Source: Russula earlei (lineage: Eukaryota; Basidiomycota; Agaricomycetes; Russulales; Russulaceae). From it: 13,069 nucleotides of DNA. Numbering within the stretch: the stretch's first letter is position 1; each line of letters starts with the position of its first letter. The notes below the pieces were generated by a model. It was not told where the DNA came from, searched no databases, and saw only the letters and a program-made list of their open reading frames with translations. The stretch is taken from contig JAGFNK010001205.1 in NCBI GenBank assembly GCA_025769875.1, positions 1-13,069 on the forward strand, in the 5' to 3' direction. This document shows positions 6,836-13,069 of the stretch, piece by piece. The translations under genes were made by a program, and so were the position numbers.

Positions 6836-7805
6836 CTATCGAGAATGTAACATAACAAGGCAGGCGAAATGAATTTCTTTGACATGGGGTGCCATTATAG
6901 ACCATTTGCTTTGACACTGCTTTGGTGTCCGGGTTGCTCCCATGGCCTTTGAAATGGAAACCCAAAATCCTCGAGCGGACATGTCCAATTTACCTTCCCA
7001 GGCCAACTCCTCAATTGCTTGAAGAAGTTGGCCTTCCTCCTCTGAAGACCAGGCTCCTTTTCCATACAGATGCAGCATCAGAAGGTCTTGATAGAACACA
7101 TATCAGGAGACATACCTCTCCATCTGATGCCCTGATATTGTGTGTGTTGGCAAAACCGGTCACTACAGTTGGCCGGTGAGCACTGCACTAATTCTGCGAT
7201 GGCAACCCAGTCATTTCCTTTCTTCTGGACAGCTCTGTTGGGAGGAGGGAGATAAGAAAGGAAACATGTGGAGACTGACAGACGCCTCACCTGCACAGCT
7301 GCTCATCCTCCACAGCCCCCCACTTCCCTGCTTTAGCAAGGGGATCACGCGCATGCTGAACATGGTAAAAGATGGACTTGACCCCCCTCTGGGGCATGGC
7401 ACGAGCTAAAGCACACATATAACACATATATTGGCATTACTTGAGTATACACCAACCGATGCAGCTCCAAAACCCATTAGTAGGCTGGGAAGAGTATATG
7501 AGATCATCCAACTGCTCATCATCCAGGTCATTTTCCTAAATGGCAGTGCATTAGCAGAACAAATAATGATTCCAATGCATTGTGCACCTTCTTGTATGTC
7601 CCTAATGCAGCATGAACTTGTCCTACCTCCTCACTAGTGAATGGACCCTTACAACATGATATGCCTGAGCAAGTTGAAAATCACATCTGAGGCTAGAAAA
7701 TTCAAAAGCTCACTCACCAGCGTTCCCGAATTGCTTGACACTCATCCATTGTGTTGCTAGGAACTCAGGTATGTCCTCTGGAGATACAGTACAATGCTGA
7801 TTCAT
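6836..7805 (-). CDS. Reb1/TTF1-like Myb (SANT) DNA-binding protein
   Basis: Spliced minus-strand gene with exons 7805-7718, 7664-7588, 7535-7457, 7405-7291, 7234-7116 and 7056-6836. The exons total 699 nt, 232 residues, with no stop at any junction. The introns are 51-59 nt, all GT-AG. An N-terminal segment has KGPFTSEE (residues 35-42). It is followed by a GFWSCIARAMPQRGVKSIFY region and then two Myb repeats. Repeat 1 runs from W110 (GKWGAVEDEQL) through NDW129 to CSDRF. Repeat 2 runs from W162 (RGAWSSEEE) through FW191 to RTPKQCQSKW211. This layout is that of Reb1/TTF1 nuclear proteins that bind DNA at rDNA terminators and some promoters. Repeat 1 has VEDE where EEDE is usual. The tail after W211 (21 residues) is not family-like, so the C-terminus may be truncated or spliced differently. 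The ATG at 7805 follows a possible extra intron (7809-7850), so an upstream exon is possible. Confidence 0.8.
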
Positions 7806-8377
7806 ATGCTATATTTCCTGGAGGACATTAGTGAATGCGGAGGGACATACTTCGTTCCAACATACGCAATTGAGTATAACCAGGTGGAATGCAAAAAGGG
7901 GAAATGGTCATAGGTGGCAAGTTAAGTATCTGTCTACTACATGGCCACTATGAGCCAGAGTCATGGGCTGAAGTGGCCACAGGAAGGAATTATTGCAGCA
8001 AGTCCCAAGTCTAATATAATAAGATTATTTCAGTGTCTCACTGTGGGGCACGAACACTGAGGATCCAAGGCGAACTATCTGAGTGTACAAGTAAGCCCGC
8101 TACGAGGTACGCGCATGCACGCATACACACTGGTAACTACATTTCAACTATGGATGGTGTTCTTTAATGACAGGTAAGGCAAATGTCCATGTGAGCGAAT
8201 CAAGTCCCTTTCCGTTTGCTAGGTGCAGCCTCGGCATGCGTGTGCATACAGGTGGGCACGACTTCGACATGTCATACAGTCTGTGTGCAAGTGTGCAATG
8301 GTGGTAAGGACAAAAAATGATAACTAGGGGTAATGAGTCACAGTGACAATACAAGGAATGGGGACATGCAGGACATC
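7806..8377. other. Intergenic region, left end of duplicated block A
   Basis: No recognised gene. From about 7916 the sequence GCAAGTTAAGTATCTGTCTA and the next 50-60 bases resemble 10345-10420, marking the left edge of the direct repeat. A plus-strand frame from 7913 (GGKLSICLLHGHYEPESWAE) is open for some distance, and the matching frame in copy B starts similarly (CKLSICPLHG) before a stop. This hints at an old shared coding segment, but I cannot name it. Confidence 0.35.
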
Positions 8378-8703
8378 CTAGTTGGGTTTGCAGTCGATGT
8401 AGATAATGTCCTGCTCAGCAGGGCCTTGAGGAGAGGTGATGGTCTGGAGGCCGCACACGTTTACGCTGCCAGGATGAGCTTGATGCTGATGTGGGAGCGG
8501 GGTCCACAGCCTCACACAGCCTGGTCGAGATCCTGCTGCACACCTTGGAGTTCCCTCAGCACATCATTGAACTCCTGGCGGAGAGTGGTGAGCTCTTTGA
8601 AAGCTTCATTGCACTCCTCTCCGAGACAATCAATCTGTTGCTGGAAAGGCTGAGACTCCGTGTGGTCATGGGCTTCCCATGTGCGGGCCATCGACTCGTC
8701 ATC
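8378..8703 (-). pseudogene. Decayed coiled-coil protein gene, copy A
   Basis: On the minus strand, from GAT at 8703, one frame reads DDESMARTWEAHDHTESQPF, then a heptad-like stretch with QQIDCLGEECNEAFKELTTL and RQEFNDVLRELQGVQQDLDQ. After a frameshift near 8520 it continues LCEAVDPAPTSASSSSWQRK, and after a second shift it ends GPAEQDIIYIDCKPN-stop at 8378. The order is therefore a coiled coil, a Ser/Pro-rich linker with a basic RKRVRPP patch, and a short acidic tail containing IDC. Copy B (11226-10828) shows the same order (FKELTTL versus LKELTAL; YIDCKPN-stop versus AIDCESE-stop). Conservation of the reading frame and stop between diverged copies shows it once encoded protein. I do not recognise the family. 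Confidence 0.55.
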
Positions 8704-9080
8704 CTAGTGATTGTCGAGATAGAACTGCAAGTGGCAGGCATGCATGACATTGTTGACCATGTGTGATGATGCGACGAGTCTGGCTGTAAGTCCAACGTAG
8801 GACTGGAGGGGGAGTGTTATGAACCAAGGCCAGGTACCTGGCCATAGATTATCCTATTTCACTCAAGAGAGACCTCTCTCACTTTGCATTGCCAACTCCC
8901 TTCCATTTTCTGGGCTTCCCCTCCTGCGGTACAAGATATCGCTATTGCAAAGGCACTATAACACGACCAGGCACCAGTTTCCTAATCAGGTAATCATCGC
9001 GTGGCAGCCACATGGTCACCCAGCCACCAAGAACCCGAAACAGCAGGCACAAACTCTTAGAAACTGTTGCATAACTCATC

Positions 9081-9181
9081 TGATGTCATCAAGGCTCCAA
9101 TGACATCATGGCTGACTGAGCGACTCCACAGTGACCTCATAGGCTCACTAAGCGCTCCACAGTGACATCATAATGATGTCA
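9081..9181 (+). promoter_or_regulatory. Cluster of CRE/ATF-like sites in the LTR U3
   Basis: Five copies of TGACATCA or its complement TGATGTCA (one as TGACCTCA) lie at 9081-9088, 9101-9108, 9132-9139, 9163-9170 and 9174-9181, one mismatch from the bZIP site TGACGTCA. Two of them form the palindrome TGACATCATAATGATGTCA at 9163-9181. CTCCACAGTGAC is also repeated between them. The cluster ends about 137 bp upstream of the TATA box, where an LTR enhancer would sit. Activity is inferred. Confidence 0.5.
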
Positions 9182-9317
9182 TCGCTCCACAATGATCAGT
9201 AATACGCTCAGTAAGCCTGAAACTTGACACAAGCAAGTTTATGCCTCTGTAGTCCTATTGGATGGCACCAAAGGGTCTAGAATAGTTCCAGTTCTTTGTA
9301 ATCGACCCTGTACACTG

Positions 9318-9324
9318 TATATAA
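9318..9324 (+). promoter_or_regulatory. TATA box of the solo LTR
   Basis: TATATAA followed by GCCCC, with transcription expected to start some 25-35 bp downstream in the GCATGGCAGTCATC region. It sets the orientation of the LTR. Confidence 0.55.
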
Positions 9325-9648
9325 GCCCCAATGAAGCATGGCAGTCATCAGACTGTCCATTTGTGATACTCTCATCTTCCTGGGTACTCCCCTGCGACCA
9401 CTCAGTCTAAAGTCCTCCCTCGTCTTCAAGGTACTCTTCAACGACTGCCTTGTTTAAAGTCCCTCACTGCACTGGCCTCTACTCTTCGCCTCTGTCTTCT
9501 GCAACACATACCAGTCCCCATCTGGTATCTCTAGTCGTTTGGCTCATCCTCCTGTTCAATGCCGTTTATGCTGCGTACCGTCTGTTCTGACCTTTGCCCA
9601 CCTGCTCCTGAGTCCTTAGTGATCAGCAGTACGTGTCTTGACAGGGAG

Positions 9649-10062
9649 GACGACCAGTCTGTTTGGTTCTGGCCATGTATAAGAGCTGAGTGAAAGACAA
9701 GACAAAAGAAAAAGGGAATCGTGGAATTACGTAGTGCCTGCTCGACTCTCCACCCATTGGGAATATGCTTATTGAAATGCAGGGGCCTCCTTTTTAGGAA
9801 ATAGGTATGATCTGCACACATGGAGGGAGAGAGGGAAGATGCAAGCAAACAACTGTGGGAGAGAGAGAGGAGAGTGAGTCCAGGGAAGATCAGAGTGCCA
9901 GCATGAGGAGGTATGTACATTCTTGCAGGGTCAACCAATATATCCCCCCCATTCACATGTTCAACGCAACACATATGCACATATATGTAAAACACATATT
10001 GATATCAGCAATGAGACGTAAGTTTACAACATCCTGCTCATTAAGGTATGAAATGGCAAGCA
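9649..10062 (-). repeat. Duplicated block A: downstream region and KOW-gene tail
   Basis: This stretch aligns base for base with about 11718-12135, with substitutions and small indels. Shared landmarks are the GAATATGCTTATTGAAATGC stretch, GGAAATAGGTATGATCTGCA, a GA-rich stretch, and a C-tract followed by CACATATG motifs. Its right end, read on the minus strand, encodes AISYLNEQDVVNLR, which matches AISYFYEQDVINLL at the end of the KOW/Spt5-like gene at 12084. The rest of that gene is not present to the right, so this is a truncated paralogue tail plus its 3' flank. A minus-strand open frame at 9531-9995 crosses the LTR boundary and is not a gene. Confidence 0.75.
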
Positions 10063-10342
10063 AATAAATAAATAACATGGGGTTGTGAGGCCGCAATTAT
10101 ATGGACCCAGGAGAAGGGGAGAACTGGGAAACATGAGACATCCACTTAGCCACAGCAACGACCACTACATACCACCCCAGCAGACTACCATCCTCAGAAG
10201 CCTGAGCACATTATGTTGCTATTTAGCCAGTGACTGCCTCTGAAACACGATGTATGCACTGTGAGATACAAATTCGTATTCCAAACAAAATATGAACAAT
10301 CACAGACTCGTGGTGGAACAAAGGGGAGACCTGATTCATGAG
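10063..10342. other. Spacer between the two duplicated blocks
   Basis: I see no gene, repeat or recognised signal beyond a short AAAT microsatellite at its start. It separates copy A from copy B. Confidence 0.4.
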
Positions 10343-10827
10343 TGCAAGTTAAGTATCTGTCCACTACATGGCCTGTGCAAACCAGAGAACCATGGGCCAT
10401 AAGTGCCCTATCACCATGTGGCGATAATTGCCCCAATGATGGAGATATGCGCTTTCATGCAAAATTCTCCTGGCAAAATGCTGGATCTGGCATGCTCACA
10501 TATGTAAAGTGTTTTGTGAATCTGGTCAGGAATGCTTGTCATTTGGCCAGCCCTGAGGCAGATCTATGATCCCAGTGATGTCGTACGCTTTTGCTGGCCA
10601 TAGTGCCAAGTGCAAGGAGTTCATATCAATGGCATGTATTAAGTTTGAAGTGTCATATCGTAGTAAATCTATGAGGACTGTATCAAACCATGGAATGTAT
10701 TGACATTGTCATGAACAACCTGCTATGGTACATGCTATATCATATATCAATCCTGTGAAGTCCTGGAGTCAGAGCAGCAATGAGTCATAGCAATAGGTGG
10801 GAGTGGAGGGGGGACATACGGTACATC
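10343..10827. other. Left end of duplicated block B, no recognised gene
   Basis: The first 60-80 bases (GCAAGTTAAGTATCTGTCCA onward) resemble 7916-7980. The remainder has no clear match to copy A. A plus-strand frame at 10342-10569 is open but shows no domain. The sequence just before 10828 (near 10780) again aligns with the region around 8333 of copy A. Confidence 0.4.
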
Positions 10828-11226
10828 CTACTCAGATTCGCAGTCAATGGCAATGACGTCCCACTCTGCATGACATAGTGGGGTTGAGGAGTCTTGATGA
10901 GCAATGGTTGCAAGGTGCAGGTGTTTATGCTGTCCGGATGAGCATGATGGGGAGGCAGGAGTGCAGCCCACAGTCTTGCCTGGCTGATCAACGGCACAAT
11001 CCACAAGGGCGTGCTGTAGTTCGTTGCGCACATTGAGGCTCTCCTTCATCTTTGTTCGCGCATTTCTGAGTTCCTGATGCAGTGCTGTGAGCTCTTTGAG
11101 GAAGTCATCCTGCTCCTAGTCGAGACGATCAATCCTTCCCTGGAAAGAGCGAGAAGTGGCGTGGGCATGGGCTTGATATGCAGAGTCCAGCAACTTTTCT
11201 TCTTCAGACTTTTCTTTGTCATCCAT
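10828..11226 (-). pseudogene. Decayed coiled-coil protein gene, copy B
   Basis: The minus-strand frame starts at ATG 11226 (MDDKEKSEEEKLLDSAYQAH), runs through a single in-frame TAG at 11118-11116, and ends at TAG 10830-10828, a total of 133 codons. After the nonsense codon it reads EQDDFLKELTALHQELRNAR and KESLNVRNELQHALVDCAVD, a charged coiled-coil pattern. A Ser/His-rich stretch follows, then the tail EWDVIAIDCESE. It is better preserved than copy A, lacking only one sense codon and without frameshifts. Family unknown. It lies downstream of the KOW/Spt5-like gene in the same orientation, as does copy A. Confidence 0.55.
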
Positions 11227-11717
11227 TGTAGCTGCGAGGTGATGCTCCTGCCACCTCCAGCAAGGAATGCAGTGGGAGTGATGTGTGATGACGCACAGCC
11301 TTTTGTTGTATCTCCAAGTCCAAGTCAAAGGCTTATGATGATAAGTCTTTTGGCCACTTCTGCCAAATGGGGACCATGATGCGGACATAAAACCACCGCA
11401 TCTATGAACAAGAATTTCTTTGGCTTTGGACATGTCTGAGAAGGGACCTCAAAATGGAGAGCTGGGATGAGGAGATGGAGTGAACGAAAAATGGTGGGGG
11501 TGGGATTTACGTATTGAGCTCCCACCCACTCATATGTTCCTGCCAGGCTTTCTGAGTTATGCACTCAAGCCAAATAGATTTGAGCGAGCCGAGCCACTGA
11601 TTGGCTCATGGCTAAGTGGGCTAGTTAGCCATGGAATTCCAAATTGCAGCACAAACCACATTGCCAGCAATGTGTGATGATGTGTAGTGTCTTGTTGTTA
11701 AGTCCAATGTGGGACCG
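11227..11717. repeat. Extra internal repeat of block B
   Basis: Copy B is longer here than copy A. The motif ATGTGTGATGA followed about 30 bp later by AGTCCAA occurs twice, at about 11280-11324 and 11670-11712. A stretch near 11500-11545 (GGATTTACGTATTGAG and CCACCCACTCATATG) resembles both 11790-11830 and the corresponding part of copy A near 9724-9770. A partial third copy of the downstream region therefore appears to be embedded here. No recognised gene; open frames on both strands are overlapping and unconvincing. Confidence 0.45.
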
Positions 11718-12135
11718 GCCTCAGAGGACAAGTGGTTCTGTTTAGTTCTGGTCTGAGTGAAAGATAAGACAACAAAAAAGGGAATGTGGAATTTACGTAC
11801 TGCCTGCATGTGCCTCACATGAGAATATGCTTATTGAAATGCAGTGGCTTCCTTTTCTGGAAATAGGTATGATCTGCATGCATGGAGAGAGAGGGAAGAG
11901 GAAGGGAAGATGTGAGCGAGCAACTGTGGGGGAGAGAGAAGAGAGTAAATCCAGGGAAGATCAAAGTGCCAGCATGAGGAGGTACATACGTTCTCATGGG
12001 GTCAACCAATCCCCCCCCCCCCTCACACGTATGTATGCAACACATATGTGCATACAGATATTGATATCGGCAATGAGACAAAGTTATTTCATGAGTAAAT
12101 TTATGACATCCTGTTCATAAAAGTATGAAATTGCC
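11718..12135 (-). repeat. Duplicated block B: downstream region and KOW-gene tail
   Basis: This is the counterpart of 9649-10062. It lacks the solo LTR, so the sequence around 11700-11740 shows the uninterrupted target: AAGTCCAATGTGGGACC, CCTCAGAGGAC and TGGTTCTGTTTAGTTCTGG align with the two flanks of the insertion in copy A. It includes a 12-bp C-tract at 12011-12022. At the right end it merges into the last codons and 3' flank of the KOW/Spt5-like gene (stop at 12084). Confidence 0.75.
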
Positions 12136-13068
12136 CCAGAAGCCTCCAGCTCAACAGTGCAGCACCCGTGTTTCGACTTGATCACTTTCCCCACTTGCCT
12201 AGTCCAGTGGTGTCCAATAATGAGTACCTTGTTGCCTTTGGATGGCAGCCACAGGATTAGATAGGTTGGGTTGATGGAAATCTGGGCGGGTCTCCCCCTC
12301 TGGATCACAGAGACGACAACTTCATTTGGTTGTGCTTTGATCTTTTGCCTTGCAGCTGGAACTGTTTTTGCACCAAGTCCCTCTATCTTGGCATGTAAAG
12401 ATGACGTTGGGACACCCCAAACATGAAATGGGATACATTCCTCACATAACCATTCCTGGATTTCTTCCACAAAGAGCCAGTGTTTCCAGACTCATTTGGA
12501 ATAAGCATGAAGAATTCAGTATTCACCAAAGAACTCACCAGGTCCTTGAGGCAGGCTCCAAGGCGAGGATGCGCTCTCCTTGTGTTCCACAGGTTCTGGA
12601 GTGATTGACCTCGGTCAATCTTCTGGAGGAGGCATAAGGTTGGAGCGACTCAACGATGCAATCAACATATGTCTATCAAAAATGCTTGTGAGGGGAGACG
12701 TAATGAATGGGTCATTGTGGTTCGTGAGGAACTCACTCGAGTTGAATATCATCAAGCTTGACCTGTTGGTGTAGTGGGCCATGAGACATCAGCTTTGCAT
12801 CCAATTCAACATTGACACTACTGCCGTCATCTGCTTTGACGAGACCATGATAGCCCTTTAGGGGACCTCTGATAATAGAGACTCTCCATCCCTCCCAAAT
12901 GCCATTGCGCTCGGGCTTGGGCAGAGCCATGGTTTGGATGCCCGAAACTGCTATGTCGTCTTGGTCAATCAGAACCTGAAGACTGTCTGTATTTGCTGGA
13001 AGAATGGATCTCAATAAACTCACGCGCTGCCCGTTGGTCTCGTCTATAATCTCTGCTCTGCACCAGAG
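12084..13068 (-). pseudogene. KOW-domain Spt5-like gene, 5' end off window, one nonsense codon
   Basis: Three exons on the minus strand: 13068 (open past the window edge) to 12737, 12684-12539 and 12463-12084. Introns of 52 nt (12685-12736) and 75 nt (12464-12538) start GTGAGT and keep frame across both junctions. Exon 1 ends with a KOW motif (WRVSIIRGPLKGYHGLVKAD, then VNVELDA). Exon 2 has FDRHMLIASLSRSNLMPPPED and a Ser/Pro-rich RSITPEPVEH stretch. Exon 3 ends with a second KOW-like segment (NKVLIIGHHWTRQVGKVIKS, GCCTVELEASGAI), as at the C-terminus of transcription elongation factor Spt5. An in-frame TGA at 12617-12615 splits exon 2; CGA would be the likely ancestor, so this is probably a pseudogene. 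It lacks NGN and early KOW domains in view. It could be an Agaricomycete Spt5-like paralogue and not Spt5 itself. Confidence 0.68.
12603..12620. repeat. 8-bp inverted repeat overlapping the nonsense codon
   Basis: GATTGACC and GGTCAATC are perfect arms around a 2-nt centre. The premature TGA of the KOW gene (12615-12617 on the minus strand) lies within the right arm. This may be coincidence. Confidence 0.4.
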
Positions 13069-13069
13069 A

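Larger units (their letters stand above)
8815..9643 (+). mobile_element. Solo LTR of a second LTR element, TSD GGGAG
   Basis: This 829-bp insertion begins TGTTATGAACC and ends GTGTCTTGACA, giving TGT...ACA termini, and is flanked by the perfect 5-bp duplication GGGAG (8810-8814 and 9644-9648). Removing it restores continuity with the empty site in the duplicate block near 11700-11740. A TATATAA box at 9318-9324 gives plus-strand polarity, with U3 to the left and a C/T-rich transcribed part to the right. It is unrelated to the copia LTRs in this window. There is no internal region, so it is a recombination-derived solo LTR. The size fits a Ty3/gypsy-type LTR, but the superfamily cannot be decided without internal sequence. 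Confidence 0.88.

Noticed and set aside
7140..7409. Plus-strand open frames opposite the Myb gene
   Set aside because: They are antisense to well-supported exons and carry no recognisable domain.
9531..9995. 154-codon minus-strand open frame
   Set aside because: It spans the boundary of the solo LTR and the duplicated flank, and the copy B counterpart does not preserve the frame.
12011..12022. Poly-C tract as a regulatory site
   Set aside because: Copy A has a shorter version in the same place, so it looks like a length-variable homopolymer and not a conserved signal.
12350..12604. Plus-strand open frame opposite the KOW gene
   Set aside because: It is antisense to exons 2 and 3 of the KOW gene, whose splice junctions and domains are convincing.

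Overview
The window looks like a piece of a filamentous basidiomycete (probably Agaricomycete) genome. It is rich in transposable elements and poor in intact genes. The evidence is short GT-AG introns of about 42-75 nt with CTRAY-like branch points, a Reb1/TTF1-type Myb gene split by five such introns, a KOW/Spt5-like gene fragment, and LTR retrotransposon copies in several states of decay. I see no prokaryotic operon structure, rRNA, tRNA gene or CRISPR array. Family names come from motif recognition only; no database search was possible.

Left part (1-1784). A solo LTR (433-963, TSD CAATT) lies in a poorly coding stretch that has splice-like signals on the minus strand. A two- or three-exon plus-strand hypothetical gene starts at 1148.

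Centre (1785-6500). A complete-ended Ty1/copia element lies on the minus strand with TSD CAATC, a 521-bp 3' LTR on the left and a 415-bp 5' LTR on the right. The polypurine tract touches the 3' LTR. The primer-binding site touches the 5' LTR and matches the anticodon half of initiator tRNA-Met, as in Drosophila copia and yeast Ty5. Gag zinc knuckle, GAG-pre-integrase, integrase and reverse transcriptase remnants follow in copia order, but all are frameshifted. The RNase H end is missing, and a cluster of short AGTC(N4)GACT repeats lies between the last pol motif and the 3' LTR. The LTRs differ at only 7 of 415 aligned sites, so the last transposition looks recent although the coding region is wrecked.

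Right part (6506-13069). A six-exon, 232-codon Myb/SANT gene (7805 to 6836, minus) is open through every predicted splice junction. Beyond it is a directly repeated block, copy A about 7.9-10.06 kb and copy B about 10.34-12.14 kb. Each copy carries, on the minus strand, the tail of a KOW/Spt5-like gene followed by a decayed coiled-coil ORF. Copy A was later hit by a second, unrelated LTR element, leaving an 829-bp solo LTR (8815-9643, TSD GGGAG) whose empty site survives in copy B. The KOW/Spt5-like gene itself (12084 to the right edge, minus, three exons) has one in-frame TGA and is probably a pseudogene.

The genes do not form a pathway. The window records successive events: block duplication, two LTR families inserting, LTR-LTR recombination to solo LTRs, and mutation biased to CpG sites. 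The features most worth a second look are the young-LTR/dead-ORF copia copy, the empty-site record of the solo LTR, and the paired KOW plus coiled-coil gene remnants.
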